Under the pieces are notes generated by a model. It did no database searches. It was not told where the DNA came from and saw only the letters and a program-made list of their open reading frames with translations. The translations under genes were made by a program, and so were the position numbers. Positions 48,882 to 59,119 of a stretch of DNA of 64,000 nt are shown here, piece after piece; position 1 is the stretch's first letter; each line of letters begins with the position of its first letter. Origin of the DNA: JANQSP01 sp965237565 (GTDB taxonomy: Bacteria; Bdellovibrionota; Bdellovibrionia; Bdellovibrionales; UBA1609); NCBI GenBank assembly GCA_965237565.1, contig OZ250145.1:1240001-1304000 (forward strand), given 5' to 3'.

Positions 48882-50084
48882 ATGTTTGGGATTTTTTCGA
48901 TTGTCTCTTTTGTTATTTTTTTCTTGGCGGGATCTTTTTCTTTGGCTCAAAATATACAAAGCAAAAATAGCAGTCCTTGCAAAGCCAGCTTCGCCGTCTC
49001 AGAAAAATCCAGGGAGGTTATCAAACATTTTTTCAAAGATAGAACACACATAGAGTATTATGCAGGTGTGCAAAAACAAATGGAATTGGCAAACCGTTAC
49101 GTAAACAGTGACATGGGCCTCTTATTCAAAAACATCAATTCATCTACGGATCCTAAAGTGATGACTCTTTTGAAATGGATCCCATTTGATGGATCAACAA
49201 AACAATACATAATGCTTCGCCATACGCTCCTAACAGAAAGAAACCAAGTAAGAGAGAACAGTCGCCACATGATTGGCTATCTTGAGACGGCGAATAGATT
49301 TTTTAAAAATGATATGCTTGAAACTTTCATAACAGTCTCTCAAGTACTCAACTCACAACAAATGTTGCGATTGCAGTGGGGGGAGGCTCGTAATGAATCA
49401 TCAGCCCACTTTTTGGAGAAATTACAAAATCAGATACTAGATGAGAGGCAAAGGGTAAGGCCAAAATTCATTGGTTTAAAAGGTTTTATTACTCTCTCAA
49501 ACTCCTTTTCTAATAAAATGGGAGTCACTTATCGGACGGTTGCTCTGGCACTCAGTGAGAAAAGCGAGCTGTTTACTTTCTTGCATTGGCCTCGTTTTGC
49601 CGGAAATCTAAGGGAGTTTCTTTTTCTCTTGGGTAAATTTCAAACACCGTATCCTAATTTTGGAAGTTTTTATGGCAAATATAATAAGAAGGCATCTGTA
49701 AATAACCTCGCTCGTAACATCTTCGTAGAAAATGAAATCAAAAGAAGACTCGATAACATACATGCACTCACCTTGTATTTTTCTAATCTTCACAACATGA
49801 CTCAACTCAGAAACGCCACTTGGATACAAAAAGAATTAAAAGCACTGAATGAAAAATCTCAATCCGCTCGAAAGAAAGATGGCAGAAGGAAAGAAAACAT
49901 CTCTGATCAAACAGACACACATCCAGCCACAAACATCTTCCCCAACCCTTCTGCCAATTATGTTCACGTGGAAGAGTCACCGCAATTCAGAAATAGGAAA
50001 AATGTCAATCAAATGACTGGCAGTAACAAATCATCCATTTATATTGAATGGCCAGATGATATAAAATGGTCTCGGCTACGCTAA
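48882..50084 (+). CDS. Secreted Trp-repeat protein, paralogue A
   Basis: A 400-residue exported protein from the ATG at 48882, with AAGGAG upstream. Signal peptide to about residue 22, then Cys33 in the C-K-A-S-F motif. Three or four repeats of ~65-75 residues follow, each with an aromatic/Ala helix, a D-M motif, a VSxVL helix, and L-x-W before a Gly/Ser-Thr turn: LANRYVNSDMGLLFKN with LLKWIPFDGSTKQ; TANRFFKNDMLETFIT with RLQWGEARN; a third with LHWPRFAGN. The last ~90 residues are polar and unstructured. Same family as 52418-53611 on the other side of the 16S-tRNA-Ile unit. Function unknown. Confidence 0.8.
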   Translation: MFGIFSIVSFVIFFLAGSFSLAQNIQSKNSSPCKASFAVSEKSREVIKHFFKDRTHIEYYAGVQKQMELANRYVNSDMGLLFKNINSSTDPKVMTLLKWIPFDGSTKQYIMLRHTLLTERNQVRENSRHMIGYLETANRFFKNDMLETFITVSQVLNSQQMLRLQWGEARNESSAHFLEKLQNQILDERQRVRPKFIGLKGFITLSNSFSNKMGVTYRTVALALSEKSELFTFLHWPRFAGNLREFLFLLGKFQTPYPNFGSFYGKYNKKASVNNLARNIFVENEIKRRLDNIHALTLYFSNLHNMTQLRNATWIQKELKALNEKSQSARKKDGRRKENISDQTDTHPATNIFPNPSANYVHVEESPQFRNRKNVNQMTGSNKSSIYIEWPDDIKWSRLR

Positions 50085-50107
50085 ATCCCAAAACAATAAA
50101 ACAATGT

Positions 50108-50135
50108 TTGACCAAAACAGAGATTTGGCTATAAT
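50108..50135 (+). promoter_or_regulatory. rRNA promoter
   Basis: TTGACC (50108-50113) and TATAAT (50130-50135) with a 16-base spacer, AT-rich sequence before the -35, and a GCC discriminator afterwards. It sits about 150 bases before the mature 16S 5' end, the usual leader distance. Confidence 0.85.
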
Positions 50136-50224
50136 TCCTAGCCTGTTCTTTGAAAAATGAATAGTCAGCTTTTATGCTTGTTTCGGGATCCGATAGAGAT
50201 TTCTCTGACGGATTTTAGAGCAAA

Positions 50225-50248
50225 GATCATTGTCTAATCACAATGATC
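50225..50248 (+). ncRNA. Leader hairpin in the 16S precursor
   Basis: GATCATTGT and ACAATGATC form a perfect 9-bp stem with loop CTAATC, followed by AGATTTTT. It resembles an intrinsic terminator but lies inside the rRNA leader, where antitermination or processing would apply. Confidence 0.5.
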
Positions 50249-50283
50249 AGATTTTTGGAGCCAAAATTGTTCCATTTTTATTT

Positions 50284-51799
<1,516 letters not shown>

Positions 51800-51814
51800 A
51801 AGGAGATGGATTGT

Positions 51815-51838
51815 AAAAGCCTTAGGGCTTTTGTTTTT
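51815..51838 (+). terminator. Terminator-like hairpin just after 16S
   Basis: AAAAGCC and GGCTTTT pair perfectly around TTAG and are followed by GTTTTT, about 15 bases after the 16S 3' end and 66 bases before tRNA-Ile. It has the form of an intrinsic terminator, though antitermination could allow read-through. Confidence 0.55.
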
Positions 51839-51864
51839 CCAAGGTCAAACCGAAACAGCTAACT

Positions 51865-51884
51865 GACTATTCAATTTTGAAAGG
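51865..51884 (+). repeat. Direct repeat copy 1 in the rRNA spacer
   Basis: Copy 1 reads GACTATTCAATTTTGAAAGG; copy 2 at 52129-52148 differs at one base. The copies flank tRNA-Ile. Such boxes occur before tRNA and 23S genes in rRNA spacers. Confidence 0.7.
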
Positions 51885-51903
51885 GAATAATAAATGCTTT
51901 TCT

Positions 51904-51980
51904 GGGCCTGTAGCTCAGTTGGTCAGAGCACACGCTTGATAAGCGTGGGGTCAGAAGTTCAAATCTTCTCAGGCCCACCA
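51904..51980 (+). tRNA. tRNA-Ile (GAT)
   Basis: A 77-base cloverleaf: GGGCCTG pairs with CAGGCCC, anticodon stem CACGC/GCGTG with loop TTGATAA (GAT), encoded CCA. Its position after 16S is the classic rRNA-spacer location. Confidence 0.96.
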
Positions 51981-52417
51981 TTTATTTAATTTTCGTAATA
52001 GTATAAAAAATGTAGATCTAGTTCTGGTGAATCTGATACTGAAAATGGTGGGGTGACTCAATAAATCTTTACCAAAAAACAGTATCATTTAGTGCCTTAT
52101 GCACTCAAACATACCCTCAAGATCCTCCGATTATTCAATTTTGAAAGGAAAAATTAAGGTTATTTAATATCACATTCTCTTTTATCTTTTTTGAGAAAAT
52201 ATTTCACCACCAACAAAAATTTATTGATTTTTATTTGATTTCGAATAAGAGATATAATCCATCGTCATCGTTCATGTTCCTTCGGCAATCAACTTTTTGA
52301 AGGTAATTATGAAAAAAAATTCAGTATGCTTATCGAATTTTAGAGCTTCATCAATTTGAACAACTGGAGAGGATTTAAATCATTTACTATAGAATTGAAT
52401 TGAACCGGGAGATGAAT
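51981..52417 (+). other. Truncated 16S-23S spacer and upstream region of the next gene
   Basis: After tRNA-Ile the spacer contains a long inverted repeat (TGATACTG at 52034-52041 with CAGTATCA at 52080-52087, inner TGGT/ACCA) and the second 20-bp direct repeat. The sequence then turns into plain AT-rich DNA. No 23S 5' end is recognisable. A 16-codon frame at 52309 is too short to judge. Confidence 0.6.
52129..52148 (+). repeat. Direct repeat copy 2 in the rRNA spacer
   Basis: Matches 19 of 20 bases of copy 1 at 51865. In an intact operon this is where a 23S leader would be expected. Confidence 0.7.
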
Positions 52418-53611
52418 ATGAAATTTCTATTGATTTTATGTGTTGGATTTTTGTTTTTACCTAGGATTGTTTATTCCTCTTGTCAGGATATTTTTGCAGA
52501 CAAAGCTTTTCAAGGATTTTTTGAAGATCCTAAAAAACTCAGGGAATATCGGGGTATGGAAGGTTATATTCATTTTGTGGATAAGCAACTGAAAGGCGAT
52601 ATGAAAGCCACCTCTCAGATTATTTCTAAACATTCCAACCACCACATATTGAACAAACTGGGATGGAGTACAAAACCCTTTGAAGGTTCAATAACGGATT
52701 TTTATATAAAAAGAAGCCAAATTATAGATGCAAAAACAAATAAACTAAAAATAAAGTATGTGCAAATGGAAGGCTATGCAAGTTTCGCAAAAAAATATTA
52801 CAAAGGAAATATGAAAGAAGCTTTCCAAGATGTATCAGCCGTTCTCAGTAATAAAAAGCTTCGACGTTTAGAATGGAAAGTTTTCACTGACACCACAGAA
52901 ATGTTTCGCTTTCTCAAAGAGGAAATATCGACTCCCGATAAACAAAAAGAGTATGTAGATATGCACTCTTACGCCCGTTTCGCAGATACGTTTTATGAAG
53001 GTGATATGGAAATAGCTTTTCACAACATGTTGGCTGTTTTATCTACATTCAAAAAACATAATTTTCAATGGAAGAAATTTCATGGTTCAACAACGCAATT
53101 TCATGCCTTAAGAAAAAAAATAGAGAAATTTTATACCTTAACAGAAGAACTCCAAGAAGAGCCCCAAAATCCGAGAGAAGAAGTGAGCTATGGTGATAAA
53201 TACAATCAGCAGTACACCCCTCTTGCTAATCAAATTATTTTTGTGGAAGAATATTTTGGTGGCAATATGTCGGATGCTTACAGAAAAATACACACTGTTT
53301 TAAATAAATCTGAGTTTGAGAAATTGAATTGGCTTGCCTTTGAAGGCGATACTTTTCAATTGAATCTTCTACTGACCGATTTTAAAAACCATTATCCGAA
53401 TGGGTATGTTTCCTCAAAGGGTCATAGAAGAGTGGCTAAAGAAATCTTCAATGATGATTTAAATGTCACTTACAAAAACGTGTCTCTTTTAAGAGGATTT
53501 TTTTTCCAAAACTCAAGAAGTAATCAAAAATTTAGAAAATTAAAATGGCATTTTGCCCAACATGGAAATAAGAATCTTTCTGCTAGGGTGTCTCAGAAGG
53601 ATTCCGATTGA
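52418..53611 (+). CDS. Secreted Trp-repeat protein, paralogue B
   Basis: About 397 residues from the ATG at 52418, with GGGAG upstream (the frame is open six codons earlier). Signal peptide to about residue 20, then Cys22 in C-Q-D-I-F. Five repeats of 65-85 residues share an aromatic FA helix, a G-[DN]-M turn, a helix ending in VL, L-x-W, and an F-x-G-[ST]-T turn. Examples: FAKKYYKGNMKEAFQDVSAV with LEWKVFTDTT, and FADTFYEGDMEIAFHNMLAV with FQWKKFHGSTTQF. It is a paralogue of 48882-50084. No domain is recognised; the repeats look like a helical array. The C-terminal residues are basic. Confidence 0.8.
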   Translation: MKFLLILCVGFLFLPRIVYSSCQDIFADKAFQGFFEDPKKLREYRGMEGYIHFVDKQLKGDMKATSQIISKHSNHHILNKLGWSTKPFEGSITDFYIKRSQIIDAKTNKLKIKYVQMEGYASFAKKYYKGNMKEAFQDVSAVLSNKKLRRLEWKVFTDTTEMFRFLKEEISTPDKQKEYVDMHSYARFADTFYEGDMEIAFHNMLAVLSTFKKHNFQWKKFHGSTTQFHALRKKIEKFYTLTEELQEEPQNPREEVSYGDKYNQQYTPLANQIIFVEEYFGGNMSDAYRKIHTVLNKSEFEKLNWLAFEGDTFQLNLLLTDFKNHYPNGYVSSKGHRRVAKEIFNDDLNVTYKNVSLLRGFFFQNSRSNQKFRKLKWHFAQHGNKNLSARVSQKDSD

Positions 53612-54226
53612 TAAGATTCTAAAAAATCCATGAAAAGTACTGAAAAGATATTTGTGTTTTTATCCGTTTTCTAAATAAGAAATACCCTTACATCTCGCAA
53701 TAAGCACAAACTCTCATTTTTTAGAGGAAGGTAAAATTTATAAGGGAATACCAATGGTACTTTATGATTTTCCAAGAAGAATTTTATACCTTCTGCTTTA
53801 TCTATTTTATCAGGAATAATTTGTACGCAATTTCTTTTAAAGATTCTAAATTAGTTTTAGAACTCAATCCATTTTCAATATCATCACTCAAATCAGGGAG
53901 ATGAGAAATTTTACCTATACACCTTAGTAAATAGAAAAATCAATAAGGCTGAAATAAGAATACACCATTGATGCTTTATAAATATAAGATTATTTTTATT
54001 TGTCTATTTTCTTATCGTCATTACGTTGTTTGTAACTCACTAAATATCTCTTCAATAAAACTATTGACTCAAAAGGGCAAACCAGCTTCCTAATATTTGG
54101 CGATCAAATTAAATCAATTGTGGTTATTCAATTTCAAAAAATATGAAGGATGTCATTAAAACAATGGGTAAAGAGGGAGTGAAGATTTCCAAACAAAAAA
54201 CAGCATTATTTAAATACATCATCCAC
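53612..54226. other. Gene-poor region, 615 bases, possible gene remnants
   Basis: No intact gene. On the minus strand 53802-53924 reads as coding-like residues ending in SLKEIAYKLFLIK and a stop, with a shifted frame upstream, so it may be a remnant. A 54-codon plus frame from 54143 runs into the monooxygenase gene antisense and is doubtful. A partial copy of the spacer box (TTATTCAATTT) occurs at 54125. AT content is high. Confidence 0.35.
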
Positions 54227-55291
54227 TCAACCATAAAGGAACTTACTAGACAATTTTCTCTGAAGAAAAGGTACCTTAGAAACAATCTTCAGAAACAAAT
54301 AAATTAAGCCACGTTTTATTTGGGCTGACACGAAAGTTCTTCGAATTTGTTCAGCCCCATCCATTACAAGTTTACCTTCTGCTTGCCGATCACAATCATA
54401 ACTCTCAAGACCCCCTTCAACTAATCGCTTTGCAAGATCTGCTGCATCAGCTATTCCAAGATTCATTCCTCGACCACCTGCCGGTGACTGGCTATGAGCG
54501 GCATCTCCAGCCAAATAAACTCGATCTTTGTGATATTGCTTCACATGACTCAAAAGTATATTAAATTGTCCCTCTCGATGAACCTTCGTTATATGTATGT
54601 CAAGTGGAAGAGTCGACAATACATTCTCAGTATTTGAAATGAGTCTCAGTCGAATCCCACCAAGAGGAATAATAGCTGCCATTTTTCCCCGTCTCATTAA
54701 ACAAATTGTTGCTGCATTTAAGTGTGGCCAGTTGTCAACTTCGGCATCAGCTATTGACCATACTCCAGGTAATTCAGTAGACACTCGCTCTATTCCAACA
54801 GCTTCCCTCGTCGCACCTCTAATACCATCAGCACCCACTAAGTAATCTGCCGATATTTTTTCACCTGAAGTTGTTTCAATAGTTACCTCGTTTTGATTTT
54901 GGCTCACATTTTTTAACTCTTTATTAAATTTTATTTCTCCACCAAACTTTATAAGTGCCTCTCTAAGAATTTCTTCTGTTTGATCTTGAGGCAAACCTAA
55001 CATGTAATTATGACCATGCTGTATTGGTGCAATAGTTAAAGGCAAGTTGACCCAGGCCGTAGCCCCCTTATAAAACTGTATAAATTTATACTTAATTCCT
55101 TGCTCTAATAATTTTTCAGTTACACCAGAAACTGTAAGGATTTCAAGGCTACGAGGATTAATCCCAACAGCCCGAGATAATGTTGAGCCACCGCTTCTTC
55201 GTTCTATAACAGTTACAAGAACGCCACGACGAGCCAATTCAACTCCTGTAACCAGCCCTGTTGGCCCCGCACCAGCGATTAATACTTTCAT
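54227..55291 (-). CDS. FAD-dependent monooxygenase (PHBH-like)
   Basis: About 354 residues from the ATG at 55291, preceded by GAGAG (an upstream in-frame start adds nine residues). A class A flavoprotein monooxygenase: Rossmann motif VLIAGAGPTGLVTGVELARR, the DG motif YLVGADGIRGATR, and the GD motif VYLAGDAAHSQSPAGGRGMN. Substrates of this group are aromatic compounds, polyketides or ubiquinone precursors; nothing nearby specifies which. The C-terminal membrane-like end (LIYLFLKIVSKVPFLQR) could allow peripheral membrane contact. It faces away from the DUF2157 genes and is possibly acquired, given the accessory surroundings. Confidence 0.9.
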   Translation of the reverse strand: MKVLIAGAGPTGLVTGVELARRGVLVTVIERRSGGSTLSRAVGINPRSLEILTVSGVTEKLLEQGIKYKFIQFYKGATAWVNLPLTIAPIQHGHNYMLGLPQDQTEEILREALIKFGGEIKFNKELKNVSQNQNEVTIETTSGEKISADYLVGADGIRGATREAVGIERVSTELPGVWSIADAEVDNWPHLNAATICLMRRGKMAAIIPLGGIRLRLISNTENVLSTLPLDIHITKVHREGQFNILLSHVKQYHKDRVYLAGDAAHSQSPAGGRGMNLGIADAADLAKRLVEGGLESYDCDRQAEGKLVMDGAEQIRRTFVSAQIKRGLIYLFLKIVSKVPFLQRKLSSKFLYG

Positions 55292-55432
55292 AAAACTCTC
55301 TTCACACTTTGTTCTCACTTTTACGTCAAAACATATACTTTACCTTATACAGAACAAACTTCTGATAATAATTTATTTTTATTGTAAATTCTATGGTAAA
55401 ATAACTCTATTAAGTCTCTAAGATGAAAATTT

Positions 55433-56533
55433 ATGGGCAAGTTAAACAAAAAAATTCATGAATGGGTTAAAAATAACATCATCACCCAATCTGATGCTAA
55501 CAATATTCTAAAATATGAGAATAAAAAAGAATCTAACTACGTCAGCTATATCACTAACACAATTTTAGGTATTGCATCTTTTGCCATTGTTATTGGAATC
55601 ATTGCCATCACAGCAGCTAATTGGCACAAAATACCTTCTTATTTAAAATTAACAATCAATTTTATGATGCATCTATTTTTTATTTCATATATTTATTACT
55701 TGCTCAAAATAGGAAAGAAAAAACTACTTAATGTTTTTCTTTTTATTGAATTTGGGATGATTATTGCTTCCATTGCACTCATTGGACAAATCTACCAATT
55801 GGATGGTCATCTTTTTAGAAGTATTTCTTTTTGGTTATTTCTAGGAACTCCTCTCCTTTTGCTCAGTCGCTCACACTATATTTCTTATACATGGACAATC
55901 CTCATCACAATCTGTTGCTTTTTAGGTATTGATTTCTTCTATGATCTTTTTCTCCCAGAAGCCATATTAATCATTCCATTTATCCTCCTTTATCTTTCTT
56001 ACTTATTCAAAAAGTTAAACAAGGATTTCTTTTTTCAAGCTACGAAAAAAATTGGAATCCTCTTATTTGTTTCAATCGTCACGCTTGGAACGTTTTTTTG
56101 GTATCAAAAAAATCATAGTTTAGAACACAAAGAGTTCCTATTCATAACCACATTTTTAGCACTCTTAATGACTCTTTGGTTTATCAAGAATAAAAGGAAA
56201 GACTTTGCTTTATTAACCGTACTTGGCTCAATTTTCTTTCTCGCTCCTCAATACACAATCCATGGAAAATGGATGAGCCTTGCTATTTTTTCTTTTTTAA
56301 TTTTTTGGATAGCTCTTGCGAAAGTTGCTTATTTAAGAAAAAATAAACTTATTTTTGATATAGCGAGTTTTTTAATCACCCTTAGAATCCTCATCATATA
56401 CTTCGAAGTCTTCGGTACTCTGCTTCAAACAGGGATTGGCTTAATCATAGGGGGGATCCTTACAATTTTCATTATGTTATTGTGGCAAAAACAACGAAAA
56501 AAAATCTGGAATAGGGACAGAAAGAGGGCCTAA
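55433..56533 (+). CDS. DUF2157-family membrane protein
   Basis: A 366-residue polytopic membrane protein. A cytoplasmic start (INEW-like IHEWVKNNIITQSDANNIL) is followed by a run of about eleven hydrophobic helices. DUF2157 is marked by the N-terminal helix with 'G.It..qa..il' followed by membrane helices with GIIAITAANWHKIPSYLKL. The next gene, with a GDYXXLXY-type domain, overlaps by one base; this pair is a known recurring two-gene unit. Function unknown. Confidence 0.85.
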   Translation: MGKLNKKIHEWVKNNIITQSDANNILKYENKKESNYVSYITNTILGIASFAIVIGIIAITAANWHKIPSYLKLTINFMMHLFFISYIYYLLKIGKKKLLNVFLFIEFGMIIASIALIGQIYQLDGHLFRSISFWLFLGTPLLLLSRSHYISYTWTILITICCFLGIDFFYDLFLPEAILIIPFILLYLSYLFKKLNKDFFFQATKKIGILLFVSIVTLGTFFWYQKNHSLEHKEFLFITTFLALLMTLWFIKNKRKDFALLTVLGSIFFLAPQYTIHGKWMSLAIFSFLIFWIALAKVAYLRKNKLIFDIASFLITLRILIIYFEVFGTLLQTGIGLIIGGILTIFIMLLWQKQRKKIWNRDRKRA

Positions 56534-57153
56534 TGCATAAATTATCAATAATTGCTCTGTTGCTTCCACTGATCGGATTATCCGCTTTTCTTTTCAAAAT
56601 AGATCTCGACTATAGGAAAGGAGTTTCTTGGGAAGTTAAAATCACAGGAACGGACCCCCGTCATATTTTAAAAGGTCACTACGTTACTTATAGAACAATG
56701 TGGAATTTTGATATGAATAAAGTCTTAAACTATGTTAAAAAAAATGCAAAGTTTTCTTATTATCAAGTGCCCACTTGCCTGTGCTTAATAGGGAATCAAT
56801 CTAAACATCTGTCCTATCCTGTCTTATGTAAAGAAGAGAATAGGCTATGCAAATCTATCATAAAAGGTCATTTTTCTATCTCGAAAAAACGAATCTTTTC
56901 CAAAGAATCTAAAACAAATGATCAAGAAAAACAAAATTTTCAATGGGCATGGAATGAAAAATCTGTTCGCTTCAAGACGGGGATAAATAAATTTTTTGTG
57001 GATGAAAGTATGGCGAAAAAATTAGAAAAGGAAATTCGAAAAAGATCAGCTTCAATTGTTTTTAAAATCAGTTCTCCAACTCAAATAATTAGTGAAGAAC
57101 TAAAACTAGACGGCAAAAACTGGCTGAAAGTTTTATCAGAACAAGAGAAATAA
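56533..57153 (+). CDS. GDYXXLXY-domain membrane-anchored protein
   Basis: A 206-residue protein with an N-terminal membrane helix (LSIIALLLPLIGLSAFLF). Then come DPRHILKGHYVTYRTMWNFD, the position of the GDYXXLXY motif (here G-H-Y, so altered at Asp), and an extracytoplasmic domain ending in VFKISSPTQIISEELKLDGK. Partner of the DUF2157 protein upstream (stop and start overlap by one base, TAATG). Cysteines near residues 79-81 and 97-103 may form disulfides. Role unknown. Confidence 0.8.
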   Translation: MHKLSIIALLLPLIGLSAFLFKIDLDYRKGVSWEVKITGTDPRHILKGHYVTYRTMWNFDMNKVLNYVKKNAKFSYYQVPTCLCLIGNQSKHLSYPVLCKEENRLCKSIIKGHFSISKKRIFSKESKTNDQEKQNFQWAWNEKSVRFKTGINKFFVDESMAKKLEKEIRKRSASIVFKISSPTQIISEELKLDGKNWLKVLSEQEK

Positions 57154-57180
57154 ATACGTGAATGAAACAGAAGCCTCCAT

Positions 57181-58329
57181 CTAAAGTTGTGGAGGAATCC
57201 CCACAAAATCATCGTACCCGCATTGGCCACTTTTCTGCACTTTCTTCTTCACAAAAGTCCACACCTGATCCGAATCAACTTCACAGTAAGCCAAACGAAC
57301 ACACTCTTCATTTGAATGACAAGCCAAGTTCAGAGCCTTATGAAGCATCAGAAAGACCCAGCGATTTTCAATATTAAGAGCCATCTCGCTTAAAGTCTTT
57401 GTATGGTCTGCAAAACATTTCTTCACGAAACCTAGAAAAACATTCATGTAAAAAGGCTCCAAACGATCCTCAACGATTGTTTTCACTTGTGTTTCATCTA
57501 TCACGCTAGAAGAGGCAACAGCCACAGTTGGAGAAGAGGCAACAGCCACAGTTGGAGAAGAGGCAACAGCCACAGTTGGAGAAGAGGCAACAGCCATAGT
57601 TGGAGAAGAGGCAACAGCCACAGTTGGAGAAGAGACAACAGCCACAGTTGGAGAAGAGACCTGATCTACTTCTTCCATAGGCAATGGCATAACACGTAAA
57701 GAGGGTCCAGAGATAGGCGCTGGAAGTAATTTAAACTTAATATATGGATTGTCCTGAAAAGGGCAATTGTTTGAAGTAAAGCCCCCCATCGCTTCCAAAA
57801 GAGATCCTATGACACTGACTCCACTATCCTCGTAGTATAACATTTCAGCTACATCCGGATTCCTAGCAATTAGTTGCAAATCTCTAAAAGGGTCTTCCCA
57901 TTGCGAATATTTATTGATCTGCTTTGTCCAGAAGGAAATGATTTGATCGACAGGCAATACTTCACACACATTGTTAGGAGCAATGGTACCACAGATTCGT
58001 GAACAGAGGTTTATCGCTCCACAAGGAGGTGGAGAAACCATTTGTACAAATGTGGCTTCAAATTCATCGTCCCCAAATTCGTTGTCCCCAAATTCATCGT
58101 CCCCAAATTCATCGTCCTCAAATTCATCGTCCTCAAATTCATCGTTCTCAAATTCGTCGCCCTCAAATTCGTCGCCCTTTTCGATCAGAAAGAAATAATT
58201 TTTTTTGAGATAAATACTCACATCTTTCTCGACTTTACGATTTTTGTACTCGTTGGGTCTAAATTTACCCTTTGAACAAGAGATTGATGCGAGACCAGCT
58301 AACAAGCAAAGTGATATAAAGAATTTCAT
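57181..58329 (-). CDS. Lipoprotein with two low-complexity repeat tracts
   Basis: About 382 residues from the ATG at 58329, whose start MKFFISLCLLAG is a signal peptide ending in SISCSKG. Residues ~50-92 are eight five-residue units of the type DDEFG, giving a strongly acidic arm. The middle ~120 residues hold cysteines (PPPCGAINLCSRICG). Then come six octapeptides SSPTVAVA, a flexible Ser/Pro/Thr/Val linker. The C-terminal ~120 residues are globular (MNVFLGFVKKCFADHTKTLS), with paired cysteines. Both tracts are exact enough in DNA to vary in length. Surface-exposed outer-membrane lipoprotein is the natural guess; function unknown. Confidence 0.82.
   Translation of the reverse strand: MKFFISLCLLAGLASISCSKGKFRPNEYKNRKVEKDVSIYLKKNYFFLIEKGDEFEGDEFENDEFEDDEFEDDEFGDDEFGDNEFGDDEFEATFVQMVSPPPCGAINLCSRICGTIAPNNVCEVLPVDQIISFWTKQINKYSQWEDPFRDLQLIARNPDVAEMLYYEDSGVSVIGSLLEAMGGFTSNNCPFQDNPYIKFKLLPAPISGPSLRVMPLPMEEVDQVSSPTVAVVSSPTVAVASSPTMAVASSPTVAVASSPTVAVASSPTVAVASSSVIDETQVKTIVEDRLEPFYMNVFLGFVKKCFADHTKTLSEMALNIENRWVFLMLHKALNLACHSNEECVRLAYCEVDSDQVWTFVKKKVQKSGQCGYDDFVGIPPQL
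57510..57656 (-). repeat. 24-bp minisatellite coding for SSPTVAVA
   Basis: Six near-identical 24-bp units (core GCAACAGCCACAGTTGG on the plus strand) inside the lipoprotein gene. Being a multiple of three, copy-number change keeps the frame. Confidence 0.9.
58059..58178 (-). repeat. 15-bp minisatellite coding for DDEFG/E
   Basis: Eight 15-bp units (plus-strand core AAATTCATCGTCC) in the same gene, in frame. Confidence 0.9.
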
Positions 58330-58524
58330 TCCCTCAACCTCCGATAATCCCAGACACCAATTTTTTGGGCACAAAAGCAACAAAATGCCCATCGCTTCGC
58401 AACCTAATATTCATAACCACCCTTGTCAAGGAATCCTTCAAAATTATCCAATCGTAATTGTAAATAATTCTCGAACAATGATATTGTGGGATCCGTAGCT
58501 AAACAAAGAACTAGGTGCTAATTC

Positions 58525-58983
58525 ATGTACAAAAAAATAAGTGGGCAAATAAGAAAAATATTATTTCTTTCGAATGCTTGTATTCAGCAACCCGCAGAAC
58601 TGATTCTGCGAGTGCTTTTGGCTTCCTTTATACTCACCCATGGATGGTCTAAACTTTCTTCTTTTGCAGAAAAAATGGACACTTTCCCCGACCCTCTGGG
58701 GCTGGGTTCCCAGATGAGTCTCATTTTGGTTGTGTACGCTGAATTTTTTTGTTCTTTGCTTTTAATTTTTGGATTGCTTACTCGTCTGGCCGCTTTTTCT
58801 ATTTTGGCAACTATGTTGGTCGCCGCTTTTGTCTTCCACTCTGATGATCCTTTTTCTGCGAGAGAACTTCCTCTCCTCTATGGGATAGGTTTTCTTTACT
58901 TCACTCTAGCCGGAGGGAATCGTTACAGTTTGGATGAAAAAATCAGAGGCAAGTGCCCACACCACAAAAAGCAAGCTACATAA
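58525..58983 (+). CDS. DoxX-family membrane protein
   Basis: A 152-residue protein with four membrane helices: LILRVLLASFILTHGWSKL, a central MSLILVVYAEFFCSLLLIFG, a third with LTRLAAFSILATMLVAAFVF, and a last near LLYGIGFLYFTLAGG. The DoxX/YqjF hallmark is the first helix with HGWxKL and the L-G-L-x-T-R segment (FGLLTRLAAF). DoxX proteins have been linked to thiosulfate and redox metabolism, but this member's role is unknown. The gene is isolated. Confidence 0.88.
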   Translation: MYKKISGQIRKILFLSNACIQQPAELILRVLLASFILTHGWSKLSSFAEKMDTFPDPLGLGSQMSLILVVYAEFFCSLLLIFGLLTRLAAFSILATMLVAAFVFHSDDPFSARELPLLYGIGFLYFTLAGGNRYSLDEKIRGKCPHHKKQAT

Positions 58984-59119
58984 TTTTCCAGTAAACACTT
59001 TTTTAGATGATGCAGAAAGAATGAAACGGATTTCTCTATTTTGGTATTGGCCTTCTTAGCCATGCTGAAATCTTTTTACTTTTTTTCCCTATTTTGTGCT
59101 TTTTTCTTAGTAGGTTTTG

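Noticed and set aside
52149..52417. 5' end of a 23S rRNA gene
   Set aside because: No recognisable 23S start or conserved segment follows the second spacer box.
54143..54307. 54-codon plus-strand frame
   Set aside because: Its second half is antisense to the monooxygenase gene, and no ribosome-binding site or domain is visible.
57510..58178. CRISPR-like arrays
   Set aside because: The repeats are 15 and 24 bp, contiguous without spacers, and lie in frame in a lipoprotein gene; they are coding minisatellites.
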